A DNA stretch of 64,000 nucleotides from Candidatus Viadribacter manganicus (GTDB taxonomy: Bacteria > Pseudomonadota > Alphaproteobacteria > Caulobacterales > Aquidulcibacteraceae), in the NCBI RefSeq assembly GCF_001679665.1, contig NZ_CP013244.1, forward strand, positions 1,364,001 through 1,428,000, in the 5' to 3' direction. Position numbers and translations under genes: made by a program. The notes beneath the pieces were generated by a model. The model made no database searches, was not told the DNA's origin, and saw only the letters and a list, made by a program, of their open reading frames with translations. This document shows, piece after piece, positions 26,322 to 36,560 of the stretch; position 1 is the first letter of the stretch, and each line of letters starts with the position of its first letter.

Positions 26322-29300
26322 TCAAGGTCCCCCAAAGATGAAATCGGCTTGAGTGATGACATTGGCGCCCGTGCCATTGACGCCAGAGAGCAGGATCGTG
26401 CCAAAGCCTGCAATCGTCACCAAGGTGTCAGCGCCAAGATCAGTGATCGTCACATTAGCGGCGAAGTTCGCCGCGTTGATGCCGAGCGCTGAAACATCGA
26501 GCAGATCCTGACCGCCGGTTGCATTGGCGTCAAAGCCGGCAATCGTGTCGGCGTCAAAGACGCCGCTGAACACGAAGCTATCATTGCCAGTGCCGCCGTT
26601 CATGATGTCATTGCCGGCGCCGCCGTTCATGATGTCATTGCCGCCGCCGCCGGTTAAGGTATCGACGCCAAGTCCGCCGATCAGCGTGTCGTTGCCAGCC
26701 GCGCCATCAAGATTGTCGGCGCCGTTACCGCCGGTGATGACGTTGTTTAGACCATTGCCGCGCGCGGTGATGGCGCCGGCCCCAGTATAAGTCAGATCCT
26801 CAAGGTTATTGCCGAGCGTGTAAGACGCCAGCGAGGTCAAGATGAGATCGACGCCTTCATTGGCGTTCTCGGTAACGGTGATGCCGGCGCGATCAATAAC
26901 ATAGACGTCATTGCCAAGCCCGCCGCGCAACACGTCGGCCCCGCCCGTACCGCCATCAAGACGGTCATTGCCGGCGCCGCCGATCAAGAGGTTGGCAAGG
27001 CCATCGCCGGTGAGCGTGTCATTGCCGGACCCGCCAGTGACGTTCTCGACGCCAACCAGCGTGTCAGAACCTGTCTGAGCGCTGCTTGAGGTCCCGGTGG
27101 TCAGATTGACTGTCACATCAGCGCTGATCGCGGCCAATGTGTAGGTATCAACACCGCCGCCGCCATTATATGCGTCATCGCCGTCGTTCAACGTCGCGAC
27201 AATCGTGTCATTGCCGGTTCCGCCATCGATCGTGTCTGAACCGCCATTGCCGGTCAGCGTGTCAGCGCCGCCCAGACCATTGATAATGTCATTGCCAGCG
27301 CCGCCGTTCAGCACGTTGGCGTTGCCATTGCCGTTCAAGATAAGACCATTGGTGATCGCCGCAGTGCCGGCGCTGGTGACCAATTCATTGAAGCCTTGGC
27401 CATCGGTGTAGCTGATCCGCACGCTGATAACAGCGCCAAGATCATCATTGGTGAGCACGTAAGTGGCGCCCGTTGCGCCAACAATCGGCACACCATTGCG
27501 GAGCCACACCGTCGTCGGGGCCGTGCCGACGCCGTCGGGATCTGCGCCAATCACCCGCGTCAAGGTCTGACCGACATTGGTCGCGCCTGTAATGGTGAGC
27601 GCGCTCGCGCCATCATTGACGGCGGTGATCGGACCTGATCCAGCGCTGGTGACGGTCTCGCTAAAGCCTTGGCCGTCCGTATAGACCACGCGCACTGCAA
27701 TCGAAGCGCCGACATCATTGGCTGTTGTCGTATAATTTGCCCCAGTGGCGCCGACGATGGCGACGCCGTTGCGCAGCCATTGATAGGATGGTGCAGGACC
27801 TGCGCCATCTGGATCTGCGCCCAAGCTTGCAGAGAGCACGCCGTGCTCAAGCGTTGAGCCGGCGATCGTTACCGGCGCTGCGCCGTCATTGATCGGCGTA
27901 ACCGGCGCGGTGCCTGCGCTGGTGACCACTTCGCCAAAGCCATCGCCGTCAACATAGGTTGCCCGCACGCTGATCACCGCACCGACATCGGCCGCCGTCA
28001 GCGTATAGCTGACGCCGACTTCACCGGCGATGACGACCCCGTTGCGCAACCATTGCAGGCTTGGCGCCGTGCCTGCCCCGTCCGGATCAGCGCCGAGATT
28101 TGCGCTCAGCGTTTGATGTTCGTTAGCGAGCCCGCTGATCGTCAGCGGCGCTTGGCCGTCATTGACGACCACCACGCCCGAGCTTGGCGTCACATTGACG
28201 TTGACCGTCGCTGTCGCAACACCGCCCATGCCGTCCGAGATCGTGTAGCTGAAGCTGGCCAGACCCGAAAAGCCCGCCGCTGCCGCAAACGAAAGCGCTC
28301 CGTTCGACAAAAGCGAAATCGTGCCGCTCGCCAAACTGATCGGCCCGGCGCTAAGCGCAATGCCATTGATGTGAGTGATCGTGAGCGTCTGGCCGCCATC
28401 CGCATCCGCATCATTGGCCAGCGGCTTGATCATAATCACCCCGCCTTGCAGCACGCTTGCGACATCGTCGAACGCAACCGGCGCCGTATTGGCGTTGGCG
28501 ACGACAAGGCTTGCGCCCGAAATCGTCGCATTGTCGGCCAACACTGCAAAGATGTCGGCGACCGAGACACGCACATCGGCAAACTGCAAGAACTCGATAT
28601 TGGTGACGCTCTGAGTGTCGCCCGCATCTGTGATGGTCAGCGTCTGACCGGTTCGGTGGAAGCTATAGCTTGCAAACACACCGTCGATGACGGCCGTGTC
28701 GACGCCGCCGCCGCCGTCAAAGCTGTTATTGCCCCCGCCCCCTGTCAGCACGTTGTTGGCGTTGTTGCCGATCAAGGTGTCGTTGCCGATGCCGCCAGTT
28801 GCGTTCTCAATATCATTGATGAACTGGAAGATCGTGCCGCCGGCGCCATCATCAACAATCTGACCGATCACATCTTCAAGCACGAACGAGCCGTTTTGAT
28901 CTCGATCGGAGGTGATGATGCCGGTTGCCAGATTGATGTTGAAATCGCCGAACTCGCCTTGGAACGAGATCGTGTCTTCACCGGTCCCGCCTGAGATGAT
29001 GTCAGCGCCGGTATCGGTTGCGATCAAAGCTGCACTGACGCCCGCCGCCGTCAGCCCGGCAATGAGATCGCCGTCGACTTGCGGCTCGATCGGCCCTGAC
29101 AGACCGCCCCAGAGCACATCATTGCCCGCTTCGCCGAGCAATTGATCTTGGCCGCCGCCGCCAATGATCGTGTCATTGCCTTCGCCGCCAAAGCCAATAT
29201 CGGCGCCGGTGCCCATGGTGATGAGATCATCGCCTAGACCGCCAAAGAGCTGGTCGTTCAAGGCTCGTCCATCGATCGCATCATCGCCGACGGTGCCGGC

Positions 29301-32300
29301 GATGACGTCAGCCGGCGCGCCGGTGCGTGGACCGATGAGCGCAACGCCAGGCTGGCGATTGTCGAGATATTGAATGGAGACGTCAGCGCCGTCGACATAG
29401 CCAACGATCATGCGCCCATCATCAATGCCGGATGTCGAATGCGCGCCCGGGGTTCCGGTGGTGGGATCGCCGACAACGATTTGCTGGCCAACACTTTGAC
29501 CGGCCATATCGAAACGCTGACCCAAAATCCCAGCGCCCGCTTCCCACGAGACAAAGAAGCCGTCTTCAAGGCCCCCAGGCGTCACCCCGGTTGAGGCGAC
29601 TTGGAAGTCGACATTCAAAGCAAGGCCGGTCGCAAAGGTAATGACCGGCGATGGGCTCCAATTGGAGCCGGCGCCTGAATAGATAACGCCTTGAATGGCG
29701 ATGCCGCCGGCGCCGTCCGATGCGCCCCAGAAGACGCCAAACGAGCCGTTTTGTTGGGGCACAATCATCGCAGATTGTCCGCCCGCAACAGCACCCAAGC
29801 TGGTGGCGAACGGCAATGCCAGTTCTGCGTAAGTGGTGACGCCTTGGGCGACCACATCAACGCCGACGCCGCCGCTTTCGCGATCGGCGGCCGCATTGAC
29901 GCTCGGCAGATAGATGCGCAGGTGAACCTGCTCATCGACGCCAATATAGCTCACCACCAATTGGCCGTCATGGAGACTGCCCATGGTCATGTCGCGGCCC
30001 TGGATCACCGTCGCATTGGCCGGAACATTGTTGGCGGCAAACAAGCCAAGATCGGTGATGACAATGGCGGCGCCGTCATCGGCCGTACCGCGCACGCCAT
30101 CAAGACCAATCGAAATCGGCGCCGTTTCAGAGCCAACGCCAAAGCCTGCAGGCGTTGATGGAATAAGATTGCCGAATGCATCGGTGGCCAATTGGCCTTG
30201 GCCGCCATTCAAGATCGGCAAGCCGGCAGCGTCGACCAGAATGTCGTAAACCGGGATCTCATAACGGGCGAGCATCAGCGCGCCATATTGATCGCCGCTC
30301 ACCGCATCGAGCACGCCGTCATTTTGCAATTCAAAGCCGACATGGAAGCCGACTTCGAGCGTGTCGTTGGCGCCATCGACGATCTCATAGCCTTGAATGG
30401 TGGGATCAATCGCAATGCCTGCGCCATCTGTGCCGACGACAACAATTTCACCACCCGGAATGCCCGGGCCCGGCACGCCCCCGGCGCCGCCGCCGCCCAA
30501 CACCACATGCGTGTTGGTGCTGGCGAACGCCAAGTGGATCGATGTGTCAGCGCTATCATTGCCCAGCACATCGCTCGATTGCCAAACGGCGGTCATGCCA
30601 AGACCGGCGGTCATCGCCACATCGATGTTGCTGACAAGGTTATCGAGATAGATCCCGCCTAGACCACCATCGGTAAGCTGGGTGTTGACGCCCAACAGAA
30701 TCGGATCCGGGCGCCCAGTCGTATCATAGCTGATCGCCCACACTTGCGTGTTGGCGCCGGCGCCATCAGCGACGATCCATGAGATCCCCGCCCCGTCTTG
30801 CAGATTGGTGACGGCAATGCCCGAACGCTGATCAGCGGGCGTACCTGGCGTTGGATCAACATCGACCACCACTTCTTTATATTGACTTGCGTCATCGAGG
30901 CTCCACGCCACCGGCGTGCCGTCAAAGCCTGGATCAAGCGGCGGCGGCGAACCTGGGAAGGCAAGCGAAATCGTCTGCGCGCCGGCCCCGCCATTGGCGA
31001 GATCGAGGAAGCGCAAATTCTCAATGCTATAGAGATTGTCGATGCCGTCATGAGTCAACGGATTGCCAGCAGCGTCCGTGGTTGCACGAAGATCAATAAC
31101 TTCGTAACTGCCATCGCCATTGATGGTGATCGAATAATCTTGCAGACGGCCGGTATAGACCGAGGTGTCGTTACCTTCGCCGCCGTCGATGATTTCAGGA
31201 ATACCAGCAGCGCCGCGCACGCCCGGGCCACCTTGAATGGTGTCATCGCCCATGCCGGCATAGATATAATCGACAAGACCATCAGCGTCGGAAATGTCGC
31301 CGCGGATAGTGTCATTGCCATTGGTGCCGATGAGCACATCGCGGCGCGCTTGGACGCCGCCAGCAGGCGTTACAAGATCGCCAACGATCGGATCTGGATT
31401 GACCGCATCGCGCGTATCGATGACACGACCGACAAGATCTGAGCCATCGGTATAAGCGCCGTTGTCGTCGGTGTAGACGGCAATGAAGCGATCGCCCAAA
31501 AGTCCGGCAATAACGCCATCGCTTTGATTGCCGCTCGTCGTTGCATTGACGACGATGGCGTTGCCTTCCGCCGCCATGTTGAGCGCAATGCCGGTCACCG
31601 GATCCAGCAGAACGCCGATGTGCTGGGCCATAAGATCGTTGCCGGTGGCGCTGACCGAATTCCAGGCGATGGCAAGATCGTTGCTGTCTTCGCCGCTCAA
31701 ACCGGTGACTTGCAGATTGCCTGTGCCTGGCGCGTAGCCGAGCGGCAATTGCGCCACTGCGAACGGCGCTGGCGGGGCGCCAAAGCCAAAGCCTTGGCCA
31801 TTGATGCCGTTGCCGGCCGAACTCAACATCGTCGCCATGACGGTGTAGCCGGACGGAGAGGTCGCATCCGCCGTCACCCAGACAATGGCGAAATTCACCG
31901 CCCCGGCTGAAACGATGAACGCATTGGTGCCGGCAGCGACCGGAAAGCCTGCCGAAATATTATCGCCGGCCGGGAAATTGATGATCTGACCCAAATCATC
32001 ATAGCCGCGGAACATGACCTTTTCACCGCCCGCGCCATCTTGAGCGATCCAGACAATGCCGGTCTCAAACGTGTGCAAGGATGAGGTCGACGGATTGCGC
32101 CCGATAAAGCCGCCGCCATCGGCTTCTTCATCGCCGACCCAGACCGCCGCATCCATAGTGCCGAAGCTGTTATCGAGCCCGGCAATGCCATCAAGGCCCC
32201 CGCCAACCGGGGCGCCTGGATTGCCAAGATCATCCAGCGGCAGTTCAAAGCGCTGCAGCATGATGCGACCATAATCAGCCGCCAATGCGCCATCGGCGCC

Positions 32301-34583
32301 GTCAAGATGCGTCGACACCCAAACGACATTGTAGCCTTCGTTCATGCCTACCGGCAGCACCGAGCCGCCGGTCGGGCTTGTCAAAGTGCGATCAAGGAAT
32401 GAGCCGAAGATCGCCGCATCGTGCTGGTCGACATTGGCCTCGACCAGAACCGAAAGCTCGACCGAGGTCAGTTGTCCTGGGCCGACGAAATTGGTGCGCA
32501 ACTCGCGCGTTGTGTCGCCAACATTGTCGCGCTGGTCCCACACCACCGCCCAACCTGAATTGGCGCCGCCTGAGGCGACCACCGGATTGGTTTCAATGCC
32601 GATGCCATCGCTGATGTCGATCGTGTTTGGAATGAACGCATCCGGCGCCAAGATCACGTCGAAGAATTGACCCCGAATATGGGTGTCGGCGCCTGGGCCG
32701 GTGCTATTTTCCCAAACCACCGCGATAAATTCGCCAACGCTGTCGGAAACGCTTGCATGTTGCTGGATGCCGGCGCGGGTATTGGGGTTGACGATAAAGC
32801 CGTCCACATCGGGCGCGCCGTTCGCGTTCGGCGCAGTGTCGGCGTCTTCATTGGTCCAGCCCCAGGCAGTCGGGGTGATCGGCGCAGGTCCCGCGCCCAA
32901 AAGTTGGGCCGCGGTCAAAGTGACGCCATTGCCCAAGAACTGGAAGTTCTCAACGCTACGGGTGAAATCCACGCCATCGCCATTGGCGCGCAGATCGGTA
33001 ATGGTGAAAAGCCCATTGCCCTGCGAGACGATCTGATAATCGTCATTGGAGCTGTCGCCATCGATCGAGAAGCGCCCGTTCAGCACCAACGTGTCTGAGC
33101 CGCCGCCGCCATCGATCGTATCATTTCCGGCGCCGGCAATAATGGTGTCATCACCAAGCCCGCCATCCATGATGTCATCGCTTTGACGTCCATCGATCGT
33201 GTCTTGGCCAATCGTGCCGACCAAAATGTCAGGCTGAACCCGGCCGCGGGTTTCAAACTCGGGATCACCGATCAGCGAAACGCCTGGGCCATTCAGCACA
33301 ATCGGATTGCCGAGCGGGTCAAGTCGTGTGTCAAAAATCTGCGCGCCAATATTGGCGGCGTCGCCCGGGGTTGAATTATCTTGGTAGACGGCGATGTAGC
33401 GATCGCCGATCAGACCCGTGGTTGACACATTGGTGGCGTCAAGCGGGGCGTGGAAGACTGAAGCTGCAATTTCATTGGCAAGCCCACCGCCGGTGAAGCT
33501 GCGCGTATAGATCGCCTGCGTGCCCGCATCATCGGCCGTCCACGAGACGGTAAAGCCGCCATTCTCCAACGCGGCCATCGAAAAATCAGCAATGGCGTTG
33601 GACGCGCCGTCGAGATTGTCCAACACAATAACGCCGCTCGCGGTCCAGCTGCCGGGGGCTGCGCCAAGCGTGAAGACGCGCGCCGCCAACACATTATTGG
33701 CGCCCAACGTCGCAACCCATGCGACGACGAAACCGCCGCCTTGAATGCCGATCACGTGCTGTTGGCTGCCGGCGACGATCGGCGCCGTCGCGGTGTTCAC
33801 ATTGCCCTGGTTGACCCCGGCAAGCGCGTTATTTTGCGTGCCGTTGTCGTTATAGACGCGAATGTTCAACCGGTTGTTGGCGTCGATCCAGGTGATGATG
33901 ATTTCATCGGCGCCGCCAAGGTGCGCATGAAGCCCAGCGACCGAGGGATCGCGGCCATTATTGGAAATCAAAAGTTCGCCATCACCGGCGCCGCCAACGG
34001 CGCCATCGACACCGACAGCGACAGGCGGAGCTGATGGATCAGCCGCCGCATCAAGCGGGGTTGCAAAACGCTGCAGATAAATTGAGCCATTGGAGTGAGC
34101 CGCGCCCGCGCCTTCAACCCAAACCGCATCAAACCCATCAATGATCGGGCGGCCTTGAGCGTTGTCTCGGCCATAACCCGAAATCGCAAGATCGTGCTGG
34201 TTGACGCCAACGTGCGAAGAGATCGCAAGCTCGCCGCCCAGCAGGCTGCCCGAAACGCCATCATAATAACGCAGCACCAATTGCGCGACAGCGCCATTGG
34301 TCTCGCTCCAGGCAATGCCATAACCCATGCCTGAGCCACCGGCGACAATCTGCAGATCGGTGATGTTAGCGCTGGTCGCATCGCTGGCGATGACGCTCGC
34401 CAGCACCGGATTGGGCAAACCTTGTTCATCATAGAAGCTGACATTGACGGCGCCGCCGGAGATCCAGCCCACCGCAAATTCAACCCCGCCATTATCGGCA
34501 ACCACCGGAGAGGTCTGTGCATTAAGGTCGCTATTCAGCGACAACGGATTTTGGTTTTCCGCACCCCAGATATTGATCGGCAC
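26322..34583 (-). CDS. giant secreted RTX protein with repeated beta-propeller-like and Ig-like domains
   Basis: The GTG at 34583 has a good site (GCCGAGGGAACGAGC); the frame opens at another GTG, 34628. About 2,750 residues are organised as three large repeats. Each has a blade-like region rich in F-x-V-x-W patterns, then GxGxDxxx calcium-binding repeats (GDDTIIAGAGNDTIDGGGG), then a closing strand (SVENFQFLG, YSIENLRFLD, TNIEFLQFAD). A cadherin-like domain, three tandem Ig-like domains and a long RTX block end the protein. There is no Sec signal; the C-terminus ITQADFIFGGP resembles a T1SS signal. It is probably exported by the adjacent T1SS and folds outside in calcium. It may be an adhesin, matrix or oxide scaffold. 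Confidence 0.88.
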   Translation of the reverse strand: MPINIWGAENQNPLSLNSDLNAQTSPVVADNGGVEFAVGWISGGAVNVSFYDEQGLPNPVLASVIASDATSANITDLQIVAGGSGMGYGIAWSETNGAVAQLVLRYYDGVSGSLLGGELAISSHVGVNQHDLAISGYGRDNAQGRPIIDGFDAVWVEGAGAAHSNGSIYLQRFATPLDAAADPSAPPVAVGVDGAVGGAGDGELLISNNGRDPSVAGLHAHLGGADEIIITWIDANNRLNIRVYNDNGTQNNALAGVNQGNVNTATAPIVAGSQQHVIGIQGGGFVVAWVATLGANNVLAARVFTLGAAPGSWTASGVIVLDNLDGASNAIADFSMAALENGGFTVSWTADDAGTQAIYTRSFTGGGLANEIAASVFHAPLDATNVSTTGLIGDRYIAVYQDNSTPGDAANIGAQIFDTRLDPLGNPIVLNGPGVSLIGDPEFETRGRVQPDILVGTIGQDTIDGRQSDDIMDGGLGDDTIIAGAGNDTIDGGGGSDTLVLNGRFSIDGDSSNDDYQIVSQGNGLFTITDLRANGDGVDFTRSVENFQFLGNGVTLTAAQLLGAGPAPITPTAWGWTNEDADTAPNANGAPDVDGFIVNPNTRAGIQQHASVSDSVGEFIAVVWENSTGPGADTHIRGQFFDVILAPDAFIPNTIDISDGIGIETNPVVASGGANSGWAVVWDQRDNVGDTTRELRTNFVGPGQLTSVELSVLVEANVDQHDAAIFGSFLDRTLTSPTGGSVLPVGMNEGYNVVWVSTHLDGADGALAADYGRIMLQRFELPLDDLGNPGAPVGGGLDGIAGLDNSFGTMDAAVWVGDEEADGGGFIGRNPSTSSLHTFETGIVWIAQDGAGGEKVMFRGYDDLGQIINFPAGDNISAGFPVAAGTNAFIVSAGAVNFAIVWVTADATSPSGYTVMATMLSSAGNGINGQGFGFGAPPAPFAVAQLPLGYAPGTGNLQVTGLSGEDSNDLAIAWNSVSATGNDLMAQHIGVLLDPVTGIALNMAAEGNAIVVNATTSGNQSDGVIAGLLGDRFIAVYTDDNGAYTDGSDLVGRVIDTRDAVNPDPIVGDLVTPAGGVQARRDVLIGTNGNDTIRGDISDADGLVDYIYAGMGDDTIQGGPGVRGAAGIPEIIDGGEGNDTSVYTGRLQDYSITINGDGSYEVIDLRATTDAAGNPLTHDGIDNLYSIENLRFLDLANGGAGAQTISLAFPGSPPPLDPGFDGTPVAWSLDDASQYKEVVVDVDPTPGTPADQRSGIAVTNLQDGAGISWIVADGAGANTQVWAISYDTTGRPDPILLGVNTQLTDGGLGGIYLDNLVSNIDVAMTAGLGMTAVWQSSDVLGNDSADTSIHLAFASTNTHVVLGGGGAGGVPGPGIPGGEIVVVGTDGAGIAIDPTIQGYEIVDGANDTLEVGFHVGFELQNDGVLDAVSGDQYGALMLARYEIPVYDILVDAAGLPILNGGQGQLATDAFGNLIPSTPAGFGVGSETAPISIGLDGVRGTADDGAAIVITDLGLFAANNVPANATVIQGRDMTMGSLHDGQLVVSYIGVDEQVHLRIYLPSVNAAADRESGGVGVDVVAQGVTTYAELALPFATSLGAVAGGQSAMIVPQQNGSFGVFWGASDGAGGIAIQGVIYSGAGSNWSPSPVITFATGLALNVDFQVASTGVTPGGLEDGFFVSWEAGAGILGQRFDMAGQSVGQQIVVGDPTTGTPGAHSTSGIDDGRMIVGYVDGADVSIQYLDNRQPGVALIGPRTGAPADVIAGTVGDDAIDGRALNDQLFGGLGDDLITMGTGADIGFGGEGNDTIIGGGGQDQLLGEAGNDVLWGGLSGPIEPQVDGDLIAGLTAAGVSAALIATDTGADIISGGTGEDTISFQGEFGDFNINLATGIITSDRDQNGSFVLEDVIGQIVDDGAGGTIFQFINDIENATGGIGNDTLIGNNANNVLTGGGGNNSFDGGGGVDTAVIDGVFASYSFHRTGQTLTITDAGDTQSVTNIEFLQFADVRVSVADIFAVLADNATISGASLVVANANTAPVAFDDVASVLQGGVIMIKPLANDADADGGQTLTITHINGIALSAGPISLASGTISLLSNGALSFAAAAGFSGLASFSYTISDGMGGVATATVNVNVTPSSGVVVVNDGQAPLTISGLANEHQTLSANLGADPDGAGTAPSLQWLRNGVVIAGEVGVSYTLTAADVGAVISVRATYVDGDGFGEVVTSAGTAPVTPINDGAAPVTIAGSTLEHGVLSASLGADPDGAGPAPSYQWLRNGVAIVGATGANYTTTANDVGASIAVRVVYTDGQGFSETVTSAGSGPITAVNDGASALTITGATNVGQTLTRVIGADPDGVGTAPTTVWLRNGVPIVGATGATYVLTNDDLGAVISVRISYTDGQGFNELVTSAGTAAITNGLILNGNGNANVLNGGAGNDIINGLGGADTLTGNGGSDTIDGGTGNDTIVATLNDGDDAYNGGGGVDTYTLAAISADVTVNLTTGTSSSAQTGSDTLVGVENVTGGSGNDTLTGDGLANLLIGGAGNDRLDGGTGGADVLRGGLGNDVYVIDRAGITVTENANEGVDLILTSLASYTLGNNLEDLTYTGAGAITARGNGLNNVITGGNGADNLDGAAGNDTLIGGLGVDTLTGGGGNDIMNGGAGNDIMNGGTGNDSFVFSGVFDADTIAGFDANATGGQDLLDVSALGINAANFAANVTITDLGADTLVTIAGFGTILLSGVNGTGANVITQADFIFGGP
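26530..27330 (-). repeat. C-terminal RTX nonapeptide blocks
   Basis: DNA encoding tandem GGxGxDxLx units (GGAGNDIINGLGGADTLTGNG, GGSGNDTLTGDG, GGLGNDVYVIDR and others). These units form calcium-loaded parallel beta-rolls. Smaller blocks lie in the same gene near 28690-28830, 29080-29290, 31160-31330 and 33090-33240. Confidence 0.85.
27345..28165 (-). repeat. three tandem Ig-like domain repeats (about 90 aa each)
   Basis: Three consecutive units start NDGQAPLTISG, NDGAAPVTIAG and NDGASALTITG. Each carries LGADPDGxGxAP, WLRNGVxIxGxxG and a closing YxDGxGFxExVTSAG. The units are close at both protein and DNA level, so they arose by tandem duplication. A related unit occurs in the peroxidase (DGAAPFTMTGSG, about 39000-39275). 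Confidence 0.85.
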
Positions 34584-34959
34584 GCTCGTTCCCTCGGCTT
34601 TCTGCACAGAACGTCCAAACGCGCGCACGCGTTTTGGACTTAGTCAGAGCTAGATTGACTGAAATTCACGCCCGCTCCATCGAATAAAATTCGCGCGCAT
34701 TGAGCGTAAACAACTTGGCGCGCATCAGGCTTTGAGAACGCACTCGCGCCGCTGGAACATCAAATTGAGAATTGATCCGCGACGAATGCTTTGATGAGCG
34801 ATCTAAGCGCGCATCCATTCTCAATTCGCCGACCGCAAAGCGCCTCAAAATTGAGAACGGCTGCTACGTTTATCCCGCAATACAAACCGATGTCAGGCTG
34901 TCGATTGTTTTGGAATAGTGTTCTTAACGCAACGCCAAGACGCGCGAGCCGCGCGCACC
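34584..34959. promoter_or_regulatory. 376-bp upstream region of the RTX gene with three AATTGAGA sites
   Basis: No gene is seen here. Three copies of the shared motif lie at 34762-34774 (AAATTGAGAATTG), 34817-34826 (inverted, ATTCTCAATT) and 34847-34858 (AAAATTGAGAAC). They sit 180-275 bp upstream of the RTX start and just beyond the end of the sensor kinase gene. The first 13-mer is identical to the one in front of the peroxidase gene. Confidence 0.6.
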
Positions 34960-36474
34960 CTACTCAGCGCTCACACGCGTCAATGTCGTGCTGGCCGGCT
35001 CTTCGGTATGAGGAAAAGTGAGCTCGACGCGAAAGCCGTTGGCGCTCGCCAATTCGACCTTGCCGCCATGCATATCCATGATGCTTTTGACGATCGCAAG
35101 CCCAAGCCCCGAGCCCGCTTGCGCCCCATCGCCGCGCTGGAAGCGGGTAAATAGATGAGCGAGCAGATGAGCCGGAACCCCCGGACCATTATCCTCAACC
35201 TCGATAATCGTCGATCCAGCGCTCTGGCGCGCCTGCAGCTTGACACACGATCCCCTTGGCGCGTGGGTCAAGACATTGGTGATAAGATTGGAAAGCGCCC
35301 GCTGCAACAAAGTGCGGTCGGCCCAAACCCGACCTTTGGCCCCGACAACGCAAAGCTCGATGCCCGCATCGTCGGCCGGCGCCGCAAAATAGTCGGCCAA
35401 GAGCCCAAGCTCGCGTTCAAGATCCAGCCACTCAGAGCGCAGCGCCACTTTGGTATTTTCAGCCCGCGCAATGAACAAAAGCCCCTCGGTCATGGTGCTG
35501 AGCTCATTGCATTGGGCCAATATGCCTTCAATGCCGCTGCGATAATGTTCTGGACTGCGCGGCTGGTTCAACATGAGCTCAGCCTCAAGACGCATGCGTG
35601 AAATCGGCAAACGCAATTCGTGTGACACATCATCAGCGTATTGGCGCAGCCGATCGCGCGTATCGGCAAGCTCACCCAACATACGCTGCTGTTCGATAGT
35701 GTTGCGCCGAACCAGGGCTGCAACCTGAACCGCGACGGCGACAACGATCGCCATCACAAAAAACACCGCTATGGCAAAGCTGAGCTCCAAACCCTGCATG
35801 CCGTGGGCGCTTGCCAATTGCGCGTCGAGATTTTCGCTGCGCTCACGCTCGACCATGGCCGAGGCCGCTTCAAGGCGCGCCATCAATTGACTAAAGGCGC
35901 GATCGGTTAAAACCATGTCACGACTGGCCTGAGTTTCGCGTCCGGCGGCGAAATTGTCGAGCGTAGCGTGGGCGACCTCAAGCAGTCCTTGCATCTGCAG
36001 CTGCGCGCGCGTGATCTGCGCTAAGATTTCATCATCACGATGAGAAATCCGGTGCGCTTGAAAATCGCCGATCACACTCGACATTTGCACATCAAACTGA
36101 TGCGCCGCCGCCTCAAGCCGGCGCCGTTCTGCTTCCGGATCGCGGGTTTCAAACACGTCATTGGGCGGCGCATCGACAGCGCGCGCGCGGCTTGCCAATT
36201 CAATGATTCGGCTCTGGCGCGCCGACCAGAGCCGGCTCGTATCCGCCCCCTCCTGGAAAGCGGTCAAGGTCGCATGATTGAGCAAAAGCACAGCGCCCAA
36301 GGTCACAAGATTGAGCCCCGCCAGCACCACATACAAAATATCGAGCCGGTCTTGGCGCAAGCTGAGGGCGTTGACAAAACGCGTCGGTGCAAGCGCCTTA
36401 GCTAATCTGTGCATCGCGCACGCCTCATCCGCGCCATTGGGCGCCTGGTTCAGACGCAAGATTTGAACCGGCAT
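34960..36474 (-). CDS. sensor histidine kinase HK1 (metal-sensor type)
   Basis: The 504-aa membrane kinase has two membrane helices (about 45-65 and 208-235) flanking a helical periplasmic domain of some 140 residues. The H-box is DDVSHELRLPISRMR (about 283). The ATPase boxes are LSNLITNVLTHAP, VEDNGPGVP and GSGLGLAIVKSIM. A second start at Met21 is possible. No response regulator is adjacent; it lies 86 nt after the SCO-cytochrome gene in the same direction. The two regulators 11 kb upstream are candidate partners. It could report the redox or metal state of the envelope to the oxidase regulon (inference). Confidence 0.9.
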   Translation of the reverse strand: MPVQILRLNQAPNGADEACAMHRLAKALAPTRFVNALSLRQDRLDILYVVLAGLNLVTLGAVLLLNHATLTAFQEGADTSRLWSARQSRIIELASRARAVDAPPNDVFETRDPEAERRRLEAAAHQFDVQMSSVIGDFQAHRISHRDDEILAQITRAQLQMQGLLEVAHATLDNFAAGRETQASRDMVLTDRAFSQLMARLEAASAMVERERSENLDAQLASAHGMQGLELSFAIAVFFVMAIVVAVAVQVAALVRRNTIEQQRMLGELADTRDRLRQYADDVSHELRLPISRMRLEAELMLNQPRSPEHYRSGIEGILAQCNELSTMTEGLLFIARAENTKVALRSEWLDLERELGLLADYFAAPADDAGIELCVVGAKGRVWADRTLLQRALSNLITNVLTHAPRGSCVKLQARQSAGSTIIEVEDNGPGVPAHLLAHLFTRFQRGDGAQAGSGLGLAIVKSIMDMHGGKVELASANGFRVELTFPHTEEPASTTLTRVSAE

Positions 36475-36560
36475 TTTGCCGCGAGCGACGTCAAAAGCGA
36501 TGAAGGCGAGTTCCTCGCCTCTTGTGCTACATGTTTTGCTTGCAGCGCTCGGCGCTAACC

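Noticed and set aside
26530..27330. Dense repeats that could suggest a CRISPR array
   Set aside because: The repeats are in-frame RTX coding units of varied sequence with no constant repeat/spacer pattern.
28053..28994. 313-aa plus-strand frame
   Set aside because: Lies inside the giant RTX gene on the other strand; Arg- and Ala-rich shadow with no domain.
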